A DNA stretch of 31,074 bases from an uncultured Ruaniaceae bacterium (GTDB lineage Bacteria; Actinomycetota; Actinomycetes; Actinomycetales; Beutenbergiaceae): the NCBI GenBank assembly GCA_938004115.1, contig CALKWS010000330.1, forward strand, positions 1 to 31,074, read 5' to 3'. The notes beneath the pieces were generated by a model. It saw only the letters and a program-made list of their open reading frames with translations, had not been told where the DNA came from and searched no databases. Numbering within the stretch: position 1 is the first letter of the stretch; every line of letters begins with the position of its first letter. The position numbers and the translations under genes were made by a program. Shown one piece after another: positions 7,132 to 15,900 of this stretch.

Positions 7132-8133
7132 ATGCGCGCTGACCTTCCGCATCGCCGTCGGGCCGTGATCTTCGGCGTGATGGTGCCAGCGGGCATCTAT
7201 GCGCTCAGCGCCGCGGCGATCCTGGCCGTCCGGGACCGGATCCCGGCCGAGGTGGTCGTGCACATCGGCCCGTCGGGGGTCCGGATGGGCTCACCGCTGG
7301 AGGTGCTGGCCACCTTGGGGGTGCTGAGCGGTGTGGGTTCCCTGGTGCTCGCCGGCCTGTCGCTGAGGATCGGGCGTACCTCGATGAGCAGGCGGATGGT
7401 CCTGGGTATCGCCACCGGATGGGCGGCGCTGATGGCCGGGATAGGGCTGGCGTTCCTGCTTCCGCAGGTGTTCGTGCAGTCCGGTGGCGTCTCCTTCGAG
7501 GGGCCGCTGGCGGTGGCGTGCCTGATCGCCGTGGCCGCCGGAGGCCTGGCAGCGGCCTACGCCGGGAACGATCCGCGCCGACCGGCGAGCGAACCGGTAC
7601 CCGACGATGCGCCCCGGGCGGGAAGCGGGGCGGCCCCGCTGTGGCAGCAGCGGGTGGGGGTGCCGCGGCGGGTGCGGCCGTGGCTGTGGCTCCTTGGTGT
7701 GCTCTACGCCGGGGTGGCGGTCGCGGTGGGCGCGGGCACCGGAAGTTGGCTGTTCGCCGCGCTGCTACTCGCCGCGATGGTGCCCCCGGCCATGATGCTG
7801 AACTGGCGCGTGCGGGTGGATGCCGGCGGTCTCACCGCCACCGCCGGCCTGCCCGGCAAGTTGGCCTGGCCGCGCCAGCACGTGCCCGCCGATGAGGTGC
7901 TGCGCGCCGATGCGGTGCAGGTGGACCCGTTCGGCGAGTTCGGCGGATGGGGACTGCGGACCGCACCGGATCAGCACGGGACGGTGGGGGTGGTGGTGCG
8001 CAAGGGCCCCGGGATCGCGGTACGGCGCACCGGGGGACGGCGGTTCGTGGTCACCCTGCCCGACGCCGAGGCGGGGGCGGCCCTGCTGAACACCATGGCC
8101 GACCGGGCGCGCGAGCCCGCCCGGAGCGCGTAG
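7132..8133 (+). CDS. DUF1648 membrane protein with C-terminal PH-like region
   Basis: A 333-residue integral membrane protein of unknown function. The N-terminus matches the DUF1648 pattern, with a first hydrophobic helix (about 12-33) followed by IPAEVVVHIGPSG (37-49). Further hydrophobic segments lie near 57-78, 90-111, 126-143, 183-201 and 205-223. A charged linker (about 145-180) splits the membrane part. The C-terminal 110 residues are soluble and strand-rich, beginning NWRVRVDAGGL, and look like a bacterial PH-type domain. DUF1648 proteins in other bacteria include sensors or immunity factors with SdpI-like topology, but no toxin gene is adjacent. Transcription seems to start at the ATG. 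Confidence 0.75.
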   Translation: MRADLPHRRRAVIFGVMVPAGIYALSAAAILAVRDRIPAEVVVHIGPSGVRMGSPLEVLATLGVLSGVGSLVLAGLSLRIGRTSMSRRMVLGIATGWAALMAGIGLAFLLPQVFVQSGGVSFEGPLAVACLIAVAAGGLAAAYAGNDPRRPASEPVPDDAPRAGSGAAPLWQQRVGVPRRVRPWLWLLGVLYAGVAVAVGAGTGSWLFAALLLAAMVPPAMMLNWRVRVDAGGLTATAGLPGKLAWPRQHVPADEVLRADAVQVDPFGEFGGWGLRTAPDQHGTVGVVVRKGPGIAVRRTGGRRFVVTLPDAEAGAALLNTMADRAREPARSA

Positions 8134-8167
8134 CCCGCCGGGCCGGGACGCGGATCCGGATGCGTGC

Positions 8168-11100
8168 TCAGGACCGGTCGAGCAACTCGGCCAGGTGCAT
8201 CCCGCGGATGCCGGCCAGGTCATCGGCCTGGGTGCGGCACGAGAAACCGTCGGCGAGGAACACGGTATCCGCCCCCGCCCCGCGCAACGCCGGTAGCAAC
8301 TCGTGCTCGGCCACCGCCACGGAGACGTCGTAGTGGCCCTTCTCCATCCCGAAGTTCCCGGCCAGCCCGCAGCAGGTGTTCATCGTGGTCACCTCCGCAC
8401 CCGCCTTGGTCAGCAGCGCCCGGTCGGCGTGGTAGCCGATCACCGCGTGCTGGTGGCAGTGCGGCTGGGCGATGATCGTGCGGCCCTGCAGGGAGGGTGG
8501 TTGCCAGTCCCGTGGGCCGATCGGGGCCTCGGCGGTGAGCAGTTCGGCCAGGGTGTACACCCCGGCGGCGATCGCGTGCGCGCGGGGATCATCGGCGAAC
8601 AGGTCCGGCAGGTCCGATCGCAGTGCCGCGGTGCAGGAGGGTTCGATCCCCACCACGGGCACCCCGGCCTGCACGATCGGGGCCAGCACGTCCATGGTGC
8701 GCCGCAGCCTGGCCCGGGCCGCATCTAACTGACCGGTGGAGATGTACGTCAGCCCGCAGCACGCCCCCGGGCCCACCAGGTCCACCGCGTACCCGGCCTG
8801 CTCCAGCACCCGTACCGTGGCCTGCGCGCCGGCCCCGTCCAGGTGCTCGGAGAAGGAGTCCACCCAGACCTTCACCACCGGCTGGTCCGGCACCCCGGCG
8901 GCATCGTTCCTGCCGGCCGGATCATCCCTGCGGGCAGCCTCGGCGGACCCCTCGCCGGCGTCCGAGGCACGCTGCCCGGGGCGCAGCGGGCCGGGCGTGA
9001 TCGTGAACTTCTCCCCGGAGTCCTTCAGCCGCCGGCGCCACCAGCGCGAGGTGCGCTCGGTGCTGAACGCGGGCATCGACCGGCGGGTGTCCATCCCCCC
9101 GCCGCGCTGCACCATCCGGGCCAGCGGACCGATCCGCAGGGCCGCGTTGACCAGGGACGTCACCGCCGGCACCGCGGTGATCGCCCGGGCCCAACGGGGC
9201 AGCCATCCCAACGCGTAGTGGCTCATCGGGCGGCGCTTGCCCTTGTAGGTGCGGTGCAGCACCTCGGACTTGTACTGGGCCATGTCGACCCCCACCGGGC
9301 AGTCCCGCGAGCACGCCTTGCAGGACAGGCACAGGTCCAGCGACTCGTGCACCTCCGGGGCGGACCAGTCGGCGTACAACTCCCCGGTGGCCATCTCCTG
9401 CAGCACCCGCGCCCGGCCCCGGGTGGAGTCCTTCTCGTTGCGGGTGGCCAGGTACGAGGGGCACATGAACGAATCGGGCAGGTCCGCCCGGCACTTGGCC
9501 ACCCCCACGCACCGGTGCACCGCGGTGGTGAAGTCCCCGCCGTCGTGGGAGAAGGAGAAGCCGGAGTCCCGCAGCAGCGGCAACGGCCGGGCGGTGGGCC
9601 GGCGCAGGTTGGCCTCCACCGGTTCGGGGCGCACGATGATCCCCGGGTTGAGGTGATCGGCCGGGTCGAACAGGGCCTTGATCCCGGCGAACATCCCGAT
9701 CGCCTCGGCCGAGTACATCAGCGGCAGCAACTCCCCGCGGGCACGCCCATCGCCGTGCTCCCCGGAGAACGATCCGCCGTGGGAGGCCACCAGCGCAGCG
9801 GCGTCCAGCATGAAGGACCGGAAGATCTCCGGGCCCTTGGCGTCGTTCAGCGGCAGGTCGATCCGGGCGTGGATGCACCCGTCCCCGAAGTGCCCGTAGG
9901 GGATCGCGCTGGCGCCGTACTGCTCCAGCAACGCATCGAACTCCCGCAGGTAGGTGCCCAGCCGTTCGGGCGGGACGGCCGCGTCCTCCCACCCGGGCCA
10001 GGCCGGCTCCCCCGCCGCGGTGCGCGTGGCCAGCCCCGCGCCGTCGGCCCGGATCTGCCACAACGCCTGCGCCTGCGCCCCGGCGGGCACCACCTGCACG
10101 TGCTGTGTGCCGGCGTCGGCCGCCAGCGCCTCGGCGTTCGCCCGGGCCTCCTTCGCATCGGCCCCGCCCACCAGTGCCATCAACCACCCGTTGCCCTCCG
10201 GCAGCGGGGGGATGGACTCCGGGCCGCGGTGGCGCCGCAGGATGTCGATCAACCTCGAATCCAGTCCCTCCACCGCCAGCGGGTTGTGCGCCAGCAGCGC
10301 GGGCACGGCGTCGGCCGCCGCGGCCATGTCCGCATACCCCAGCGCCAGCAGCACCGGGTCCTTGGGCAGGGGCACCAGGTCCACCGTCGCCTCCAGCACG
10401 GTGACCAGGGTGCCCTCGCTGCCCACCAGGAACTTGGCCAGGTCCCGCCCGTTCTCCGGCAGCAGGTGCTCGGCAGAATAACCCGACACCTGCCGGAACA
10501 ACCGCCCGAACTCGGTGCGGATCAACGCCAGGTGCTGGGCGACCAACCCATCCAAGCCCGGGACCTGGGCCACCGCCTGCGCCCCGGCGCCGGCCTCGAA
10601 CACCCGGCCGGTGCCGTCCACCACCTTCAGCGACCTGGTGTTGTCCGCGGTGCGGCCCATGGACAGCGCATGCGGCCCGCAGGCGTTGTTGCCGATCATC
10701 CCGCCGAGCGTGGCCCGCGCCTGGCTGGACGGGTCCGGCCCGAACCGCAGGCCGTGCGGGGCCGCCGCCCGCTGCAGGGCGGTCATGATCACCCCCGGCT
10801 GCACCCGCGCGGTGCGCGCCTCGGGGTCCAGGTCCAGGATCTTGTTCAGGTGCTGGGAGAAGTCGACCACCATGCCCGGGCCCACCGAGTTCCCGGCGAT
10901 CGAGGTGCCACCGCCGCGGGTGGTGATCGGCACCGCGTGCTCGCGGGCCACCGCCAGGGCGGCCAGCACCTCATCGGTGTGCCGGGGGAACACCACCACC
11001 TGGGGCACCACCCGGTAGTTGGAGGCGTCGGCGGAGTACTCCGCACGCACCCTGGCCGAGTCGTCCACCACCGGGCTCACTCCGTGTGGAAGGTCATGTG

Positions 11101-11176
11101 CGCGCAGCGCGTTGCGCAACTCTGCTGTGAAATCTTGCACCTGTGTCACCACACCACGCAGTGTGACACGGCCCAC
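8168..11176 (-). CDS. FAD/Fe-S D-2-hydroxyacid dehydrogenase (YdiJ-like)
   Basis: A 1002-residue fusion that probably oxidises a D-2-hydroxyacid such as D-2-hydroxyglutarate or D-lactate and passes electrons through Fe-S clusters. The N-terminal half is an FAD_binding_4 domain with RGGGTSIAGNSVG near 87-99, then an FAD-oxidase C domain with YGHFGDGCIHARID and SGEHGDGRARGE. The C-terminal half is a GlpC/LutA-like module. It has CxxCxxCxxxCP with cysteines near 616, 619, 622 and 626, an earlier cysteine group (CVGVAKC, FMCPSY), and two CCG motifs (GACCGLTY, NTCCGLAGNFG). The start is uncertain: GTG at 11176 has a poor ribosome site, and in-frame GTGs lie at 11152, 11149 and 11140. It begins 37 bp after the putative anti-sigma gene. 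The exact substrate is not readable. Confidence 0.88.
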   Translation of the reverse strand: MGRVTLRGVVTQVQDFTAELRNALRAHDLPHGVSPVVDDSARVRAEYSADASNYRVVPQVVVFPRHTDEVLAALAVAREHAVPITTRGGGTSIAGNSVGPGMVVDFSQHLNKILDLDPEARTARVQPGVIMTALQRAAAPHGLRFGPDPSSQARATLGGMIGNNACGPHALSMGRTADNTRSLKVVDGTGRVFEAGAGAQAVAQVPGLDGLVAQHLALIRTEFGRLFRQVSGYSAEHLLPENGRDLAKFLVGSEGTLVTVLEATVDLVPLPKDPVLLALGYADMAAAADAVPALLAHNPLAVEGLDSRLIDILRRHRGPESIPPLPEGNGWLMALVGGADAKEARANAEALAADAGTQHVQVVPAGAQAQALWQIRADGAGLATRTAAGEPAWPGWEDAAVPPERLGTYLREFDALLEQYGASAIPYGHFGDGCIHARIDLPLNDAKGPEIFRSFMLDAAALVASHGGSFSGEHGDGRARGELLPLMYSAEAIGMFAGIKALFDPADHLNPGIIVRPEPVEANLRRPTARPLPLLRDSGFSFSHDGGDFTTAVHRCVGVAKCRADLPDSFMCPSYLATRNEKDSTRGRARVLQEMATGELYADWSAPEVHESLDLCLSCKACSRDCPVGVDMAQYKSEVLHRTYKGKRRPMSHYALGWLPRWARAITAVPAVTSLVNAALRIGPLARMVQRGGGMDTRRSMPAFSTERTSRWWRRRLKDSGEKFTITPGPLRPGQRASDAGEGSAEAARRDDPAGRNDAAGVPDQPVVKVWVDSFSEHLDGAGAQATVRVLEQAGYAVDLVGPGACCGLTYISTGQLDAARARLRRTMDVLAPIVQAGVPVVGIEPSCTAALRSDLPDLFADDPRAHAIAAGVYTLAELLTAEAPIGPRDWQPPSLQGRTIIAQPHCHQHAVIGYHADRALLTKAGAEVTTMNTCCGLAGNFGMEKGHYDVSVAVAEHELLPALRGAGADTVFLADGFSCRTQADDLAGIRGMHLAELLDRS
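11143..11169. promoter_or_regulatory. Inverted repeat GTGTCAC-N13-GTGACAC
   Basis: A perfect 7-bp inverted repeat with 13-nt spacing overlaps the first codons of the annotated dehydrogenase frame. An operator here would imply that translation really begins at one of the downstream GTG codons. No regulator gene is adjacent. Confidence 0.35.
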
Positions 11177-11213
11177 CGCCTCGGTGGCTCATCCTCGGCG
11201 GAAATCGGACCGC

Positions 11214-12221
11214 TCAGGGGGCGCTGAAGTCCAGGGCGTCCTCGGCGACGGCGATCACCGGCCAGGAACGGCCCTGGTCATCGATGAGGTCCCACATCGG
11301 CACCATCAGCACGGTGCCATCGGGCTGGACGTAGCCGCCGGCGGTGAGTGCGGCACTGACCAGACGGATCTGCTCCACCGGCCAGGTGAGCGGTTCACCC
11401 GGTCCGGGTGCGGCGGGATGCCGATCCGGCATCGATTCGGTGAGGTCCTGCAGCCGGGTCCACACCTCGGCGTTGAAGCGCGGATCTGCCAGCCGCTCCA
11501 CGGCCTGCGCCGCGGAGATGACCGGGTACTCCCCCAAGGGAACAGGATCGCCCTGCTCCCCTTCCGGGCCGGTGGTGTCGACCATCCACGCATCGGCCTG
11601 CCCGGCCTCCGTCGGCAGCCCGGCATCGACGAACTGCACCGGCAGCACCCGCAGGTCGTCGCCGGCGGTCACTGGCCCCGGCGCGGCTGCCCAATCCTGC
11701 TCGCCGGCGCTGTCCTGGTCAGAGTCCGTCGGTGCGATGCTTTCCGGCTGTGCGTGCTCGGTGCGTTCCGGTGGTGGGTGGCCGGCACCGTCGTCGGTCA
11801 TCTCCACGCTCTCCGGGGCGGCATGATCGGCCGCGGAATCAAACGTCGGGCCGCGTTGGCTGCCGGCGATGTACCCACCGGTGCCCACCGCGAGCATGGT
11901 GGCCACCGCGGCCGCCACCACCCAACCCCGCCGCGGTCCGGACCGGTCCGCACTGGCCGCCGCGCCGTCGTCGTCCTCCTGCTGTTGATGCGCTACGCCG
12001 GGTGCGTTGGTCGTCTCGGGCACAGCGTCGTCGTCGGCCCGTGCTGAGCCATCGCCGATGCGCCGGTCCACCGCGGCCCGCAGCGCCGCCATGTCCACCT
12101 GGGCGTCCCGGGCCGGGTCCGCACGGCGCAGGCGCTCCAGGGCAGCCTCGGCCGCGGCATCGTCCGCGGACCGGCCGTGCTGGTCCGGGGTGCCGTGGTC
12201 CTCCGGGGTGCCCGGGGTCAT
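11214..12221 (-). CDS. Putative single-pass membrane anti-sigma factor
   Basis: The 335-residue product has an acidic cytoplasmic-side region (1-95) containing a short helix-forming stretch, DDAAAEAALERLRRADPARD. One transmembrane helix follows (about 99-120, VVAAAVATMLAVGTGGYIAG), then a long extracytoplasmic region. That region is disordered and acidic to about 185 and then folded, with many tryptophans and prolines. It sits 52 bp downstream of an ECF sigma gene, which makes an anti-sigma role likely. The usual zinc-binding HxxxCxxC of ZAS anti-sigmas is absent and the protein contains no cysteine at all. ATG at 12221 has AAGGA 8 nt upstream. The membership is inferred from position and topology, not from a recognised domain. 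Confidence 0.6.
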   Translation of the reverse strand: MTPGTPEDHGTPDQHGRSADDAAAEAALERLRRADPARDAQVDMAALRAAVDRRIGDGSARADDDAVPETTNAPGVAHQQQEDDDGAAASADRSGPRRGWVVAAAVATMLAVGTGGYIAGSQRGPTFDSAADHAAPESVEMTDDGAGHPPPERTEHAQPESIAPTDSDQDSAGEQDWAAAPGPVTAGDDLRVLPVQFVDAGLPTEAGQADAWMVDTTGPEGEQGDPVPLGEYPVISAAQAVERLADPRFNAEVWTRLQDLTESMPDRHPAAPGPGEPLTWPVEQIRLVSAALTAGGYVQPDGTVLMVPMWDLIDDQGRSWPVIAVAEDALDFSAP

Positions 12222-12273
12222 CGCTGCGATCCTTCCCTCATTGGTGGTCTATGTGCCCGGGGGCGCCGATGCT

Positions 12274-12768
12274 TCATTCCACCTCGCCCCAGATCTGCCG
12301 CAACCTCTCGCGGGCACGGCTCAGCGCCGCGGCCGCCCCGCCTCTGCTCAGCCCCAGCGCCTCGGCGAGTTGGGCGCCGTCGAGCCCCTCCCAGGCGTGC
12401 AGCATCAGCACCTCCCGCTCCCGGGGGCGCAACCGGGCCAGCACGTGGTGCACCATCTGCGCCTCGGTGGCCTGGCCCGCCGGGTCGGCCCCGGCGTCGG
12501 TCAGGGGCGTCTGGGTGACGTCCACCGGTTCGGCCCGGTGCTTGCGCCGGTGGTTGGCCAGCACGTACCCGGCGGTGCGGTACAGCCACGGCAACTCATG
12601 GCCCCGGGGCACGTCGTCCCGGCGGCGCCAGGCGGTGGCGAGCACGTCGGCGGTGAGGTCCTCGGCGTCCTGCGCGGGGGCGCGGCGCAGGAAGTACCGG
12701 TGCACCGCGGCGCCGTGGGCGGTGAATACGGCGTCGAACCACTGCTCGTCGGTGACGTCAGGTGGCAT
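12274..12768 (-). CDS. ECF-type RNA polymerase sigma factor
   Basis: A 164-residue group-4 sigma factor directing RNA polymerase to a small regulon, probably controlled by the membrane protein encoded next. Region 2 spans about 10-75, with RYFLRRAPAQDAEDLTADVL and the DNA-melting WLYRTAGYVLANHRRK. A short linker precedes region 4 (about 108-160), whose helix-turn-helix reads LRPREREVLMLHAWEGL, then GAQLAEALGLSRGGAAAAL. The length is typical for a minimal ECF sigma without C-terminal extension. A possible promoter lies on the minus strand with -10 TAAGGT (12831-12826). ATG at 12768 has only a weak purine-rich site upstream. It is divergent from the nuclease-helicase gene; no shared regulation can be shown. 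Confidence 0.9.
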   Translation of the reverse strand: MPPDVTDEQWFDAVFTAHGAAVHRYFLRRAPAQDAEDLTADVLATAWRRRDDVPRGHELPWLYRTAGYVLANHRRKHRAEPVDVTQTPLTDAGADPAGQATEAQMVHHVLARLRPREREVLMLHAWEGLDGAQLAEALGLSRGGAAAALSRARERLRQIWGEVE

Positions 12769-12934
12769 CGGCAGCTTTCGGTGGCACGGGCGGGCAACGG
12801 GCCGACGACGACGCCGGCTGAGGTGACCTTAGTGCACCGGCAGGGCCGGGCTGCTCAGCCGGCGGGCGCGGTTCCGCCGGGCGCGGCGATGTGGGCGGGT
12901 GCTGGTAGACACTGGAAGTGGCCATCACCATCGC

Positions 12935-12940
12935 AGGAGG
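12935..12940 (+). promoter_or_regulatory. Strong ribosome site fixing the nuclease-helicase start
   Basis: AGGAGG at 12935-12940 is a full-strength Shine-Dalgarno site 8 nt before GTG at 12949. It decides the start of a frame that is otherwise open for more than 900 bp upstream. A TAGACA box at about 12906 may be its -10. Confidence 0.8.
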
Positions 12941-12948
12941 CGGGACGA

Positions 12949-15900
12949 GTGTTCCTACTGGACCAGGGCGCGCCGGCGCCGGACCTGATCATCACCGCCA
13001 GCGACGTCGTACTCGCCGCGCGCTGTGAGTACCAGTTGCTGCGCATCCTCGATGAGAAACTCGGCCGGGCGCCCAAGGCCGAGTTCCCCGAGGACGAGAT
13101 GCTGCGACGTGCCGCCGCTCTGGGCGATGAGCACGAACGGCAGGTGCTGCAGGACCTGCGCAGTACATATCCCGACGTCGCCGAGATCCCCGCGGTGCCG
13201 CTGCCGTTCACCCGCGCGGGCCTGCAGGCGGCCCACGACCACACCCTGCAGGTGCTGGCCCAGGGGTCGGACGTGGTGTTCCAGGCGACGTTCTTCGACG
13301 GCACCTTCCACGGCCGATCGGACTTCCTCGTGCGCACCGACGGCGGAGCCTACGCCGTGTGGGACTCCAAACTGGCCCGGCGGGCCAAGACCGAGGCGCT
13401 GCTGCAGTTGGCCGCCTACGCCGACCAGTTGCACGCCGCCGGGGTGCCGGTGGCCCCGCAGGCCACGCTGGTGCTCGGGGACCGCACCCACGCCTCCTTC
13501 GACCTGGCCGAACTGCTGCCGGTCTACACCGAACGCCGCGACCGGGTGCTGGCGCTGACCACCGCGCACCGGGCGCAACCGGGCCCGGTGGACTGGCACC
13601 AGGAGCACCTGGTGATCTGCGGGCGGTGTGACTACTGCGCAGAACAGGTCGCGCTGCACGACGACGTGCTCGGAGTGCACCGGGTGAGCGTGCCCCGGCG
13701 GCGCAAACTCCACGCGCAGGGGATCCGCACCGTCACCGATCTGGCCACCACCGAGGCCGAACCGGGCACGGTGGCCCACCGGCTGCGGGACCAGGCACGC
13801 ATGCAGGCCGGGTTGATCGAGCCCGATGGGCAGGTGCAGGTATCCGACGACGACGCGCCCGGCGGGGTGCGCACGCTCGCCTACCGGGTGCTGCCCGAGC
13901 ACACCCTGGGCACCCTGCCCGAACCCAGCGAAGGGGATGTGTTCTTCGACTTCGAGGGCGACCCGCTGTGGCAGGACGACCAGGGGGTGTGGGGCCTGGA
14001 GTACCTGTTCGGGGTGCTGGAGGCGCCGGTGGACGGCGCGGAGCCGGTGTTCCGCACGTTCCTGGCCCACACCCGGGCCGAGGAGGGGCAGGCGCTGCTG
14101 GAGTTCCTGGACTACGTCGCCCGGCGCCGGGCCGCCTACCCGGACATGCACATCTACCACTACGCCGCCTACGAGAAGTCCGCGCTTCGCCGGTTGTCGC
14201 TGCAGCACACGCTGGGCGAGGACGCGGTCGATGAGTTGCTGCGCGACGGGGTGCTGGTGGACCTGTACGAGGTGGTGCAGACTTCGCTGCGGCTGTCCTC
14301 GAAGTCCTACGGGCTCAAGGCCCTGGAACCGCTGTACATGGGCGATGAACTGCGCACCGGTGACGTCACCGAGGGCGGTGCCTCCACCGTCGCCTACGCC
14401 AACTACTGCCTGGCCCGGGACACCGGCCAGGATCGCCAGGCGCAGGCGGTGCTGGCCTCGATCGTGGACTACAACCACTACGACTGCCGCTCCACCCTGG
14501 GGCTGCGGGACTGGTTACTGGCCCGGGCCGGTGAGCGCGGGGTGGTGCTCGGGCAGCAACCGGAGGAGGAGCCCGAGGAACTGCGCGAGGTCGAACCGCT
14601 GCCCCAGGAGCAGGCGATCGACGACCTGGTCCATGCCCGCACCGCCGAGGCCAAGCGGGAGGGGCGTGAACTCAGCGCCGAGGAGCAGGCGCTGGCGATG
14701 GTCGCTGCGGCGGTGGGGTACCACCGGCGGGAGGACAAGCAGTACTGGTGGGCCCACTTCGACCGGTTGAACGTGCCCCCGGCGGACTGGGCCCAGACCC
14801 GGGACGTGTTCATCACCGAGTCCGGCCGGGTGCTGAGCGACTGGGAGGCCGAGCCGCGCCAGCAGCCCCGCCGCGTGGTGGAACTGCACGGCACCCTGGC
14901 CGACGGGTCGCTGATCCGCCCGGGGCAGACGATGTTCCGGATGTTCGACCGGCCGCTGCCGGAGGGGATGGCGGACCGCGGCGGGAACCGCCGTGGCGGG
15001 GTGTTCGGCGGGGAGGTGCAGCAGGTGCACGTGGGCGCCGAGTCGACCACGATCACCTACGTCGAATCCCTGCCCACCGGGATGCGCCCCTACGCCCGGT
15101 TGCCGATGGCGCTGACCCCCGACGCACCGGTGAACACCAAGTCCCTGCAGGAGGCGCTGGCGGATCTGGCGACCGACGTCGCCGGGTCGCTCCCCCACGT
15201 GCCCGCGCACCCGGGCCTGGACGTGCTGTGCCGCCGGCCGCCGCGCCTGGCCACGCTGGGTGAGTTGCCGCTGGTCCGGGACGACGACTACGTGGAGGCG
15301 ATCACCCGGGCGACGGCGGACCTGGACCGGTCCTACCTGGCGGTGCAGGGCCCGCCGGGGTCGGGCAAGACCTATGTGGGCGCTCGGGTCATCGCCGCGC
15401 TGATCGACCGTGGCTGGAAGATCGGGGTGGTGGCCCAGTCGCACGCGGTGGTGGAGAACCTGCTCACCGCCGCGATCGAGGCCGGGGTGCCCCCGGAGCG
15501 GGTGGCCAAACCGGTACGCGGACGGCGGCAGGTGCCCTGGCGCGGGGGCACCAGCAACGACCACGTGGCCGCGGCGCTGGGCGAGGCCGGGGGAATCCTC
15601 ATCGGCGGCACCGCGTGGACCATGACCGGCAAGGCCGTCGCGCCGGGTGCGTTGGACCTGCTGGTGATCGATGAGGCGGGGCAGTTCTCCCTGGCCAACA
15701 CCCTGGCGGTGACCCGGGCCACCAGCCGCCTGCTGCTGCTGGGCGATCCCCAGCAGTTGCCCCAGGTCAGCCAGGGCACCCATCCGCAGCCGGTGGACGT
15801 CTCCGCGCTGGGCTGGCTGTCCCAGCACGCCTCGGTGCTGCCGGCGCATCTGGGGTACTTCCTCGCGCGCACCTGGCGCATGCACCCGGCGTTGTGCGAG

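Noticed and set aside
6988..7263. N-terminal extension of the RAMA-like gene into the divergent DUF1648 gene
   Set aside because: It would run antisense through the start of a well-supported membrane-protein gene and its promoter; the extension has no conserved look.
8134..8167. Terminator between the DUF1648 and dehydrogenase genes
   Set aside because: The 34-bp gap contains only short overlapping palindromes (CGGATCCG, ATCCGGAT) with no stem long enough to call.
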